A stretch of DNA of 16,401 bases from Actinomycetes bacterium (GTDB taxonomy: Bacteria; Actinomycetota; Acidimicrobiia; Acidimicrobiales; Palsa-688), in NCBI GenBank assembly GCA_021815935.1, contig JAKAZH010000016.1, positions 1 through 16,401 of the forward strand. Reading direction: 5' to 3'. Of this stretch, positions 7,542 through 14,500 are shown piece by piece; the first letter of the stretch is position 1; every line of letters starts with the position of its first letter. The notes under the pieces are model-generated. The model searched no databases and had not been told where the DNA came from. It was given only the letters and a program-made list of their open reading frames with translations. Both the position numbers and the translations under genes were made by a program.

Positions 7542-8330
7542 TCACGTGGAACTCGGGCCGGAACTGCCCTGCGTGCTCCTCCCGTCGTTCGGGCGCGCTG
7601 CGAGAGCGAAAGCCCGCATCTGGTGAACGCTTCGCGCGAGAAGCCTCGAGACTTGCATCTGTGAGATTCCGAGCTCGCGGGCGATCTCGGATTGGGTCAT
7701 TCCGCCGAAAAAGCGCTTGACCACGACCTCGCGCGATACCGACGGCAGCTGAGCGAGGAATCTGTTGATCAGAATTCGGTCCTCAGCGCGTTCGAAGCCC
7801 TCCTCGTCGCTGCCGAGCGGGCTGTTGGCGTCGCTGCTCTCCTCGCCGTCGGGACGTGTGTCCAAGGATGCGAAGCGGTATGCCTGGCCAGCTTCGAGGG
7901 CTTCGAGAACCTCCTCTTCGGAGGCACCCACTTCCCGGGCAAGCTCACCGACAGTCGGCGAGCGTCCGAGCGACTGGCTGAGCCTGTCGACCGAGGAGCC
8001 CAGGTTGGCGTAAAGCTCCTGCATCCTACGTGGTGCCTTGACGGCCCAACCCCGGTCTCGGAGATGTCTTTTCAGCTCCCCGACGATTGTCGGCGTCGCG
8101 TACGTGGAGAAGGCAAGGCCGCGCGACACGTCGAATCGCTCGACAGCCTTGAGCAGGCCCAAGGATGCCACCTGCACCAGGTCATCCAAAGGCTGTCCCC
8201 TGTTGGCAAACCTCCGTGCCAGATACGAGGCCAAGCCGAGGTGGGCCGTAACGAGCTGGTCCCGTATGTTGACGTCGTGACTTTGCGCGTACGCGGCGAA
8301 AAGCTCGCTCGTCGACGGGTTCTCAGGCAC
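7542..8330 (-). CDS. sigF: Group 3 RNA polymerase sigma factor, SigF/SigB type
   Basis: A 262-residue sigma-70 family protein without region 1.1. Region 2 shows L-D-D-L-V-Q-V-A-S-L-G-L (48-59) and S-T-Y-A-T-P-T-I-V-G-E-L-K-R-H, and region 3 continues with W-A-V-K-A-P-R-R-M-Q-E-L. An acidic linker rich in D, E and S (about 150-180) precedes region 4 with the helix-turn-helix S-E-I-A-R-E-L-G-I-S-Q-M-Q-V-S-R. This is the SigF/SigB/SigG group used for stress, stationary phase or development and usually held by a partner anti-sigma kinase. Its GTG start overlaps the end of the anti-sigma gene by 8 bases (GTGCCTGA), so the two are coupled. Which of the SigF-like paralogues it is cannot be decided here. 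Confidence 0.9.
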   Translation of the reverse strand: MPENPSTSELFAAYAQSHDVNIRDQLVTAHLGLASYLARRFANRGQPLDDLVQVASLGLLKAVERFDVSRGLAFSTYATPTIVGELKRHLRDRGWAVKAPRRMQELYANLGSSVDRLSQSLGRSPTVGELAREVGASEEEVLEALEAGQAYRFASLDTRPDGEESSDANSPLGSDEEGFERAEDRILINRFLAQLPSVSREVVVKRFFGGMTQSEIARELGISQMQVSRLLARSVHQMRAFALAARPNDGRSTQGSSGPSST

Positions 8331-8715
8331 CAGCCGCTCGATGCGAATGGCTCTTCACGATGCGGAACTCGACGTCGCCGTCCCGGGTCGTCAGCTCGTG
8401 CTCGTCGGCGACTGCTGCAAGGACAAGGCGCGAGAGGTCGTTGAGGCCGGGAGGCGAGCCGGAACCCTCGAAGCGTCCCCTCCCTTCGATCACAAGCTTG
8501 TCGGGGCTGGCGCGAAACAGGATCTCCATGGCGCCTTCCCGACCCCGACTTCCTACCGCTCCAAAGCACATCTCGTCCACCGCCAAGCGAACGTCTTCGA
8601 CTTCGTCGTAGACGAACCCGAGACGACCAGCCAGACCAGCTGCGGTCACCCGCGCAAGGCGCAGGAACTCTGGACGAGCAGGAACCACGAGGCGTACTAC
8701 GTCGACGTCAGCCAC
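8323..8715 (-). CDS. rsbW: RsbW/SpoIIAB-like anti-sigma factor, degenerate ATP site
   Basis: A 130-residue HATPase_c_2-type protein directly upstream of, and overlapping, the sigma gene, so it is most likely its anti-sigma factor. The N-box helix reads E-D-V-R-L-A-V-D-E-M-C-F-G-A-V at 40-54, where the usual asparagine three or four residues after the glutamate is absent (G52). The usual D-x-G-x-G box seems to be E-G-R-G-R. ATP binding or kinase activity may therefore be weak or lost. I chose the GTG at 8715 (A-A-G-G-A lies just upstream, though spacing is short) over the TTG at 8766, because the extra 17 residues are arginine and proline rich, do not look like the fold, and would run through an 18-base palindrome. 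No anti-anti-sigma gene is in the window. Confidence 0.78.
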   Translation of the reverse strand: MADVDVVRLVVPARPEFLRLARVTAAGLAGRLGFVYDEVEDVRLAVDEMCFGAVGSRGREGAMEILFRASPDKLVIEGRGRFEGSGSPPGLNDLSRLVLAAVADEHELTTRDGDVEFRIVKSHSHRAAGA

Positions 8716-8736
8716 TATCCTTCGAAAGATACCACC

Positions 8737-8754
8737 CGCCCGGCGCGCCGGGCG
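8737..8754. promoter_or_regulatory. 18-base perfect palindrome in the rsbW-etfB gap
   Basis: CGCCCGGCGCGCCGGGCG at 8737-8754 is its own reverse complement. It sits between the divergent rsbW and etfB starts, 22 bases from the chosen rsbW start. It could be an operator for a dimeric repressor or simply a GC-rich cruciform. No known factor can be named. Confidence 0.4.
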
Positions 8755-8764
8755 CGGGCAGACC

Positions 8765-8787
8765 AAGTGGCGGTATACGAGCCACTT
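8765..8787. promoter_or_regulatory. Dyad AAGTGGC-N9-GCCACTT upstream of etfB
   Basis: Seven-base arms at 8765-8771 and 8781-8787 flank a 9-base centre that contains the palindrome GTATAC (8773-8778). The dyad ends 17 bases before the etfB start. It could be an operator for a TetR-like regulator or a leader hairpin in the etfBA mRNA. TATACG at 8774-8779 could also act as a -10, but no -35 is evident. Confidence 0.4.
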
Positions 8788-8804
8788 CTAGAAAGATGTG
8801 TTCC

Positions 8805-9584
8805 ATGAAAGTTGTCGTGTGCGTGAAACAGATACCCGACCCGGCCGGGAACCTTCGCTTGGACCAGGCGTCGCACAATCTGGTGAGGGAAGGGAAGCTA
8901 ATCCTCGACGAATCCGACTCCTACGGGGTCGAGATGGGCCTCCAGCTCGCCGAGCAGGCCGGTGGCGGCGAGGTCACTCTTGTTTCTATGGCGCCCAACT
9001 CGGAGACGAGCGGTTTGCGCACCGCTTTGGCGATGGGCGCAGCCAACGCGATCCTCGTGTCCGATCCGGCGCTGAGCGGCACGGACGCGCTCGGGACAGC
9101 AAAGATTCTCGCTGCGGCTATCAAGCGGGCGGAGCCGGACCTGATCCTCGCTGCGACCGAGTCGAGCGATGGCTATACGGGAACAGTCCCGGTTCAGGTT
9201 GCCGAGCTCCTCGGTCTTCCGTCTGTCACCTTCTCGAAGAAGGTGACAGTCGCCGGGGACAAGGTGATCGTCGAGCGCCAGACCGAACTGGGCTACGACG
9301 AAGTGGAGGTCGCCCTCCCGGCACTCGTTACGGTGACGGCAGGAGTCGTGGAGCCAAGGTACCCGTCGTTTAAGGGGATCATGGCGGCCAAGAGCAAGCC
9401 CGTCGAGGAGCTCAGCGTCGCCGACTTGGGGCTCGACACCTCGGAAGTCGGCACAGCCGGGTCCCGCCAGCAGGTCGTATCGGTCGTCCCCGCCGAGGCG
9501 CGGGCGGCAGGGGAGATAGTCACCGACGACGGCGAAGGCTTCCAGCACATTCTTGCGTATCTCGAGCGCATCAAGGTCATCTGA
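8805..9584 (+). CDS. etfB: Electron transfer flavoprotein beta subunit
   Basis: A 259-residue EtfB (small subunit) that binds AMP and forms the ETF heterodimer with EtfA. The dimer takes electrons from acyl-CoA and related dehydrogenases and passes them to a quinone reductase. The typical N-terminus K-V-V-V-C-V-K-Q-I-P-D, the central A-T-E-S-S-D-G-Y-T-G-T-V-P and the family signature V-E-P-R-Y-P-S-F-K-G-I-M-A-A-K (about 185-200) are all present. An in-frame ATG at 8796 would add three residues; I chose 8805 because homologues begin M-K-V-V-V and a G-A-A-A-G-A lies upstream. The gene heads a two-gene operon and diverges from rsbW across a gap holding two dyads. Confidence 0.95.
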   Translation: MKVVVCVKQIPDPAGNLRLDQASHNLVREGKLILDESDSYGVEMGLQLAEQAGGGEVTLVSMAPNSETSGLRTALAMGAANAILVSDPALSGTDALGTAKILAAAIKRAEPDLILAATESSDGYTGTVPVQVAELLGLPSVTFSKKVTVAGDKVIVERQTELGYDEVEVALPALVTVTAGVVEPRYPSFKGIMAAKSKPVEELSVADLGLDTSEVGTAGSRQQVVSVVPAEARAAGEIVTDDGEGFQHILAYLERIKVI

Positions 9585-9601
9585 GCAAAGGAATCCGATA
9601 A

Positions 9602-10570
9602 ATGACTCTTAACGTGATCTGGGTTGTCGTCGACAGGACCGGCGACAAGGTGGCGACCGTGTCGCTCGAATTGCTCAGCAAAGCCCGGCAGTTGACGGCG
9701 AAGGTTGAGGCTGTCACCTGGGGTGATCCGTCTCAGATTGCAGCGGCAGTAGGCGCCCACGGCGCCCCGATGCTGCACAGTGTCGGCGACCTTGCCGCTG
9801 GCCTCCCGGGGCCCGCCGTCGCGGCGGCGATCGCAGACCAGGTGCGCTCCGGCCCCTCCCCCGACGCTATCTTCATTCCCCAGACCTACAACGGGCGTGA
9901 CATCGCGGGCCGGCTGTCAGCCCGTCTCGACCGACCGGTGCTTACGAACATCGTCGACGTCGAGGAGTCCGGTAGCGGTCTCGTAACCGAGCACGCCATC
10001 TTCGGTGGCACCGAAGTCCTCCGTGCAGCGTTCACGGATGCAGGGCCAGGTTTGTTCGTGATACGAGCGAAGTCGTTCGCTGCTGAGCCGGGAACTGACG
10101 GCGCCGCTACCACCGACACCTGGAACGTCCCCGATCTCGCTTCGACGGGAGCGGCCAAAGTCGTCTCCTCGCACGTCGAGGAGAGCGAAGGGCCGAAACT
10201 CGACGAGGCGCCGGTCGTGGTGTCGGGCGGAAGGGGTCTCGGAGACGCAGACAGCTATCAGCTGATCGAGAACGTTGCGAAGCTCCTCAAGGGCGCTGCC
10301 GGCGCCTCGCGAGCCATTGTCGACGCCGGCTGGGTCCCTTACTCGCATCAAGTGGGCCAGACCGGCAAGACCGTGAAACCGAACGTCTACATCGCCTGTG
10401 GCATCTCCGGTGCGACTCAGCACATGGTCGGGATGAAAAACTCCAAGAACATCATCGCAATCAACAAAGACCAAGAAGCACCGATCTTTTCTATTGCTGA
10501 TCTAGGCATCGTCGGCGACGTGAAAAAAGTCCTCCCACAGCTCATCGAGGCACTCGAAAAGCGCGGCTGA
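9602..10570 (+). CDS. etfA: Electron transfer flavoprotein alpha subunit
   Basis: A 322-residue EtfA (large subunit) that holds the FAD. The C-terminal FAD domain shows V-V-S-G-G-R-G-L, then W-V-P-Y-S-H-Q-V-G-Q-T-G-K-T-V, I-A-C-G-I-S-G-A-T-Q-H and I-N-K-D-Q-E-A-P-I-F, close to textbook EtfA. The N-terminal half has the usual P-Q-T-Y-N-G-R-D-I-A-G-R-L segment. The ATG at 9602 has A-A-A-G-G-A-A about 10 bases upstream, and the gap from etfB is 17 bases, so the pair is one operon. No dehydrogenase or ETF-quinone oxidoreductase lies beside it, so its electron donor cannot be named from this window. Confidence 0.96.
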   Translation: MTLNVIWVVVDRTGDKVATVSLELLSKARQLTAKVEAVTWGDPSQIAAAVGAHGAPMLHSVGDLAAGLPGPAVAAAIADQVRSGPSPDAIFIPQTYNGRDIAGRLSARLDRPVLTNIVDVEESGSGLVTEHAIFGGTEVLRAAFTDAGPGLFVIRAKSFAAEPGTDGAATTDTWNVPDLASTGAAKVVSSHVEESEGPKLDEAPVVVSGGRGLGDADSYQLIENVAKLLKGAAGASRAIVDAGWVPYSHQVGQTGKTVKPNVYIACGISGATQHMVGMKNSKNIIAINKDQEAPIFSIADLGIVGDVKKVLPQLIEALEKRG

Positions 10571-10594
10571 ATCCGCGAAAGACCCGAAGGCGTG

Positions 10595-11323
10595 TCACAC
10601 CAGCGGCCACGGGTAGGGATGATCTGTCTGCGGGTAAGGGTATCGTCCCTCGGCCAGCAGCACCCCCAGCCGGTCGCACAAGGCTTCACGTTCGTCGGCT
10701 TCGAGCAGGTTCCGCATGCGGCGATCGACCTCGCCGGCATCGACCGCACGCAGAGCCTCCAGGTCCTGCTCGTCTAGCGGTTCGCCCGCGAAATCCCAGA
10801 TCACAGTCCGGAGCTTCGGCTCAGGGTGGAAGCACAGACCGTGGTCGATACCCCATATGTCGCCGGAGCGGTCGAGCAGACAATGCCCGCTCTTGCGATC
10901 CGTGTTGTTGGCGATGACATCGAACGCGGCGATCCGGCGGAGACTCCGGCGGTGAGCGTCGTCGGCTACGAGCGTGAGGTAGTGCTCCTCGAAAACCGCA
11001 TCGACGAAAAGCTGCATAGAACCAGCTCCGAGCGGTGCAGACTCGCCCACCTCGACCGTGAGAGGAACGATGTCCCATCCGATGATGCCGGCGAGCTCGA
11101 AGGCTGCGACCTCCCGGCGGTAAAGCCCGCCTGGAAAGTCCCAGAGGGGTCGCTCGAATCGGCCGGGCTTGTAGATAGCCGCCGCCCGATCCGACCCGTC
11201 CGCAACCGTTACGAGGAACGTCCCGTTGCTGCTCCACGGCATCCGGCCCTCGATCTCGACGGTTCCCGTCGAGAGAAGCTTCGCCGCGCTTACGCCGAGT
11301 GGTGACCGTTCGTGCGCGGGCAC
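10595..11323 (-). CDS. SCO1664-family protein with PI3/4-kinase-like fold
   Basis: A 242-residue protein of the SCO1664 family (TIGR03843). Kinase-like elements can be read in order: K52 in A-I-Y-K-P-G-R, E71 after the next helix, the loop F-D135-V-I-A-N-N140-T-D142-R, and I-D160-H-G as a metal-binding counterpart of DFG. This resembles the PI3/4-kinase and HipA-like atypical kinases, but no substrate is known to me. I chose the GTG at 11323 because G-A-A-G-G-A lies at 11329-11334 with 5 bases of spacing; the ATG at 11356 has no ribosome site. It overlaps the end of DUF3090 and is the last gene of a three-gene operon, convergent with etfA across 24 bases. Confidence 0.85.
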   Translation of the reverse strand: MPAHERSPLGVSAAKLLSTGTVEIEGRMPWSSNGTFLVTVADGSDRAAAIYKPGRFERPLWDFPGGLYRREVAAFELAGIIGWDIVPLTVEVGESAPLGAGSMQLFVDAVFEEHYLTLVADDAHRRSLRRIAAFDVIANNTDRKSGHCLLDRSGDIWGIDHGLCFHPEPKLRTVIWDFAGEPLDEQDLEALRAVDAGEVDRRMRNLLEADEREALCDRLGVLLAEGRYPYPQTDHPYPWPLV

Positions 11324-11811
11324 GAATGTCCTTCGAGGTTCATCGGGCGGCCGCATAGCGGGCAGATGGCTCTACCGGAGCTGACGAGCGTAGAGCCGAC
11401 CTCCACAAACGACCGCGCCTGCGAGCGAGAGAGGCCTATCCGTGCTGTTCCTGCATCGTCGGAGGGTGCTTCACCTTCGATTTCGGCGACGAGCTCCTCG
11501 GCGTGGATGATCACCCGGTCGGCGACATTGTCGTATCGAAGCTGGATTGCCCCGACTGTCCAAGATGCCTCGACAGGTTCACGGAGATCTCCCCCGACCG
11601 ACGCTCCAGCGCGTGTCCCTGCCTCCTCCGGCAGGTCAGCGAGCATGTCCGCGATGAAGCCGGCTAGAGCGCCGACTTGCGCCTTCTCGACCTTGAGCGT
11701 CACTGCGATAGAACCCTGCCCGGCCTGCAGGTAGAAGGTTCGCCTCCCGGGCTCTCCCACCACGCCGATCACAACCCAGTCCGCCTCGGGAAGGTCGAAG
11801 GTTTTGCTCAC
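11290..11811 (-). CDS. DUF3090 family protein with C-terminal zinc ribbon
   Basis: A 173-residue protein of DUF3090 (TIGR03847). The start region has W-V-V-I-G-V-V-G-E-P-G-R-R-T-F-Y-L-Q-A-G, typical of the family. The tail carries C150-P-L-C153 and later H162-S-C164 and H170-H171, enough for a zinc knuckle, plus the phrase G-R-A-I-C-P-L-C-G-R-P. The GTG at 11811 forms a 4-base GTGA overlap with the stop of the phosphatase gene, which decides the start against a longer frame beginning at 11901. A function has not been established as far as I know. It sits between a histidine phosphatase and a kinase-fold protein in an arrangement kept across actinobacteria (Rv2135c-Rv2134c-Rv2133c in M. tuberculosis). 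Confidence 0.87.
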   Translation of the reverse strand: MSKTFDLPEADWVVIGVVGEPGRRTFYLQAGQGSIAVTLKVEKAQVGALAGFIADMLADLPEEAGTRAGASVGGDLREPVEASWTVGAIQLRYDNVADRVIIHAEELVAEIEGEAPSDDAGTARIGLSRSQARSFVEVGSTLVSSGRAICPLCGRPMNLEGHSCPRTNGHHSA

Positions 11812-12527
11812 GAAGCCACCAGCTCGGTCATATCGGCGATAGCGTTGACGGCCAGCACATTCGGTCCGGACGGCCCATAGGAGATCGCAGTCACCGAGCA
11901 CGGCGAGATCACGATCCGCTGGAAGAGATCCAGATGGGTGCCGAGGGCGTCAGCGACAGCTGCCTTGATCGGATCTGCGTGGGAGACGAGAACCACGGCT
12001 TGGCCCGGATGGGCGTTGCGCACGCGAGCGAGGGTTGCCGTCATGCGAGCCTGCATCTCAGCAAAGGATTCACCTTTCGGAAATCGAAAACCACTCGGAT
12101 AGCGCTGCACGGTCGTCCACTCTGGGAGCTTCATCAAAGCCTTGAGCTCGGCACCCGTCCACTCGCCGAAGTCACACTCGATCAGGCCACGCTCGACCGA
12201 CGCGCGAAGGTGCAATGCACTGGCGATCGGAGCTGCCGTCTGACGGGTCCGCTCCAAAGGAGACGAGTACACCGCCGAAATCCCGTTGGCGCCCCGACTC
12301 TTTGACCACGCAGCTAGTCGCTCGGCGACCTTCTCCGCTTGCGCGCGGCCGTCGTCGGAGAGGTGCAGGCCTTTCGCTCGCCCCGGAAGGATCCTTCCCG
12401 TGCTCGCGGTGGCTCCATGTCGGACGAGGATGAGGACGCTCGAAGGCTGGTGGGCCCTTCTGTCTCGATCCTTGCGCGACTGCGGTTGCGCCGACGCAGT
12501 GGCGGTCTTACGGGCGGGCGAATACAT
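11808..12527 (-). CDS. Histidine phosphatase superfamily protein (MSMEG_4193/Rv2135c type)
   Basis: A 239-residue member of the phosphoglycerate-mutase-like branch. The catalytic R36-H37-G38 is followed by A-T-A-S-T-G. S-S-P-L-E-R-T-R-Q-T gives the second arginine, I-E-C-D-F-G-E-W the acid, and V-L-V-S-H-A-D-P the second histidine, so the active site is complete. It fits TIGR03848, named phosphomutase, but phosphatase activity is more likely in the absence of mutase features. About 29 residues rich in K, R and Q precede the fold; no later in-frame start exists, so ATG at 12527 is used, with G-C-G-G-A-G just upstream. It is the first gene of a coupled three-gene operon and diverges from udgB. 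Confidence 0.88.
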   Translation of the reverse strand: MYSPARKTATASAQPQSRKDRDRRAHQPSSVLILVRHGATASTGRILPGRAKGLHLSDDGRAQAEKVAERLAAWSKSRGANGISAVYSSPLERTRQTAAPIASALHLRASVERGLIECDFGEWTGAELKALMKLPEWTTVQRYPSGFRFPKGESFAEMQARMTATLARVRNAHPGQAVVLVSHADPIKAAVADALGTHLDLFQRIVISPCSVTAISYGPSGPNVLAVNAIADMTELVAS

Positions 12528-12536
12528 GTCTCCGCC

Positions 12537-12546
12537 AACCTAGTGT
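12537..12546. promoter_or_regulatory. Possible overlapping divergent -10 elements
   Basis: AACCTAGTGT lies between the divergent starts at 12527 and 12554. On the + strand TAGTGT (12541-12546) ends 7 bases before the udgB GTG, the spacing of a leaderless start. On the - strand TAGGTT (12542-12537) ends 9 bases before the phosphatase ATG. The two hexamers share TA. No -35 is convincing on either strand. Confidence 0.35.
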
Positions 12547-12553
12547 CTCGGGA

Positions 12554-13309
12554 GTGGAACCGGATTCTGAGATCAGACATCGCAGGGACGCGCTCCTCGG
12601 TCTGCAACACGAGATCCACTCATGCCGGGCCTGCCCACGCCTGGTCGCGTGGCGCGAGGCGGTAGCGGCGGATCGGCGCGCCGCCTTTCGCGACGAGCCG
12701 TACTGGGGCCGGCCCGTGTCGGGGTTCGGGGATCCACTCGCCTCCATAGCCGTGGTTGGCCTTGCACCGGCCGCTCATGGAGCGAACCGAACCGGCCGGA
12801 TGTTCACCGGAGACCGCTCCGGGGATTGGCTGTTCGCTTCGATGTTCCGCTGCGGACTAGCGAACCAGCCGACCAGCCGATCGAGCGACGACGGCCTCGA
12901 ACTGAAAGGCGTCTGGGTGACGGCGGCGGTGCGCTGCGCCCCACCCGACAACCGGCCCGAGCCGTCGGAGCGGGACCGCTGCTCCTCGTTTCTTCGTCGC
13001 GAGCTGGCGCTCGTCGGGCCTATACAGGTAGTAGTGGCGCTGGGCGCCTTCGCCTACCAGGCCGCCGCCGGGCTCGCGGGGGCTCCCCGACCGAGACCCC
13101 GTTTCGGTCACGGGGTCGAGACGACCACCGACAGTGGCATCACGTTGATCTGCTCGTATCATCCGAGCCAGCAGAACACCTTCACGGGCAGGCTCACCGA
13201 GACGATGCTCGACTCGGTGCTTGCGCGCTCGTTGGAGATCTCGAGGGCCGGCCCCCGACAGGCCAGGCCGGCATATCCCTCCGACGGGCAACCTTCGATT
13301 CCGGCGTGA
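12554..13309 (+). CDS. udgB: Uracil-DNA glycosylase family 5 (UdgB)
   Basis: A 251-residue iron-sulfur uracil-DNA glycosylase that removes uracil and other deaminated bases in base excision repair. Four cluster cysteines are visible: C24-x2-C27, C128 and C143. Motif 1 is G69-L-A-P-A-A-H-G-A-N-R-T-G, which has alanine in place of the catalytic acidic residue of families 1 and 4, the hallmark of family 5. It continues with M-F-T-G-D. Motif 3 is S-Y-H203-P-S-Q-Q-N-T-F-T-G. The last 25 residues are a loose tail rich in P, R and S. The GTG at 12554 is the only start before the first cysteine pair, and it may be read from a leaderless mRNA. In M. tuberculosis the counterpart is Rv1259. Confidence 0.93.
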   Translation: MEPDSEIRHRRDALLGLQHEIHSCRACPRLVAWREAVAADRRAAFRDEPYWGRPVSGFGDPLASIAVVGLAPAAHGANRTGRMFTGDRSGDWLFASMFRCGLANQPTSRSSDDGLELKGVWVTAAVRCAPPDNRPEPSERDRCSSFLRRELALVGPIQVVVALGAFAYQAAAGLAGAPRPRPRFGHGVETTTDSGITLICSYHPSQQNTFTGRLTETMLDSVLARSLEISRAGPRQARPAYPSDGQPSIPA

Positions 13310-13426
13310 CCGTCTCACCCGCGGGATAGCTTGAGTGTCGTGAAAGGCCGTCACAGCGCTCCGCCACCGGAGCCGATCACGGATGTAGCTGACGCCACGG
13401 ACCGCGCCCGAAGGTGGGCGTCGACC

Positions 13427-14500
13427 ATGGGCGGTTTCCAGGATATGGCCCTTTCAGTGCGCCAGGCGCATCAGGGTGCAAGTAGCGTTAAGGTCGCTCC
13501 TTGCGGACCCTTCGACCGGGATTGCCGTGAGGAACGCGAACTTTCGGAGCTCGCAGCTGGGGCCACGCGATCGATCGGAGCGGAGCGGCGAGCTCGCAGC
13601 GAGGAGCCCGACGCCTTACGAACCCGATTCGAGCGCGACAGGGACCGTATCCTGCACTCCCCGGCTTTTCGACGCCTCGCAGGCAAAACCCAGGTGTTCA
13701 TCTTCCCCGCCGACCATCAGCGCACCCGGCTCACGCACGCTCTGGAGGTAGCCCAGGTGGCGACCGCGATTGCGCGGGCTTGCCGGCTCAACGTCTCTTT
13801 GACCGAGGCGATCGCCCTCGGCCACGATTGCGGTCACGGTCCGGGCGGCCACGCTTCCGAGGACGCCTTCGCCGTGTTCGTCGAAGGATTCGACCATGCG
13901 GTATGGGGCGCGGACGTGACGTCGGCACCGTTGAACCTCTGCTTCGAAACTCTCGACGGGATCCGGAACCATTCGTGGTCGCGTCCGGCGCCGTGCACCC
14001 CGGAGGGCCAGGTCGTCGGCCTTGCGGACCGGATTGCCTACTGCGCTCACGACCTGGAGGACGCTGCCAGCGCGGGGCTCGTCGCTTACGGGGACCTTCC
14101 CGGAGTCGTAGTCGAGCTTTGCGGGTCGACTCGTTCGAGCCAGCTCCACTCGTTTGTCACAGACGCCGTCGACGTCGTGCAGCGGACCGGCCTGGTGGGG
14201 CTCTCAGAGCCGATGGGCGACGCTCTCGCGCAACTTCGGGCGTTCAACCATGAACGGATCTACCTCACCGAGGGCTCGAAGCGCCAGGCTCGTACCGTTG
14301 TCACGATGCTCCGGGCGCTTGTCGAGCACTTTTGTGACAGGCCCGGGGAGTTGCCGGTCGACGCCCAGCTGGAACGAGACCCTGTTGTCGCCGCAGTCGG
14401 ATGGGTCGACGGGATGACCGACCGCTATGCGTGCCGATCCGCGCTCGACGTGCTCGGATGGGACCCCGACCAACTCCCCAAGGGCTACGACGTGGGCTGA
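13427..14500 (+). CDS. dgt: dGTPase-like HD-domain triphosphohydrolase
   Basis: A 357-residue HD hydrolase of the deoxyguanosinetriphosphate triphosphohydrolase family, which splits dNTPs to nucleoside and tripolyphosphate. The metal ligands are visible as H104 (L-T-H-A-L-E-V), H133-D134 (G-H-D-C-G-H) and D201 (G-L-A-D-R-I-A-Y). R-T-R-F-E-R-D-R-D-R-I-L-H-S-P-A-F-R-R-L-A-G-K precedes them in separate family blocks. The frame is open back to a TTG at 13331 (389 residues); I prefer the ATG at 13427 because A-A-G-G-T-G-G lies 9 bases upstream and the extra 32 residues do not resemble the family. Even so the first 50 residues are unlike known Dgt. It is 117 bases after udgB and its last 16 bases overlap the convergent cytochrome gene. 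Exact nucleotide preference is unknown. Confidence 0.84.
   Translation: MGGFQDMALSVRQAHQGASSVKVAPCGPFDRDCREERELSELAAGATRSIGAERRARSEEPDALRTRFERDRDRILHSPAFRRLAGKTQVFIFPADHQRTRLTHALEVAQVATAIARACRLNVSLTEAIALGHDCGHGPGGHASEDAFAVFVEGFDHAVWGADVTSAPLNLCFETLDGIRNHSWSRPAPCTPEGQVVGLADRIAYCAHDLEDAASAGLVAYGDLPGVVVELCGSTRSSQLHSFVTDAVDVVQRTGLVGLSEPMGDALAQLRAFNHERIYLTEGSKRQARTVVTMLRALVEHFCDRPGELPVDAQLERDPVVAAVGWVDGMTDRYACRSALDVLGWDPDQLPKGYDVG

Noticed and set aside
7692..8444. Open frame of 250 codons on the + strand across the sigma gene
   Set aside because: It mirrors the sigma factor and anti-sigma coding strand; no recognisable motif.
8341..8808. Open frame of 155 codons on the + strand leading into etfB
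   Set aside because: It is antisense to rsbW, crosses both dyads, and overlaps the etfB start; the translation is not protein-like.
10571..10594. Terminator between convergent etfA and the SCO1664-family gene
   Set aside because: The 24 bases hold no stable stem with a T-tract on either strand.
10826..11305. Open frame of 159 codons on the + strand
   Set aside because: It is antisense to the SCO1664-family gene, whose kinase-like motifs and coupled start support the other strand.
11812..11901. Upstream extension of DUF3090 to 11901
   Set aside because: The extra 30 residues overlap the phosphatase 3' end and do not match the family, while GTG at 11811 gives a standard GTGA overlap.
12622..13329. 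Open frame of 235 codons on the + strand in another frame of udgB
   Set aside because: It is arginine-rich out-of-frame translation; the UdgB frame has all four cysteines and motifs 1 and 3.
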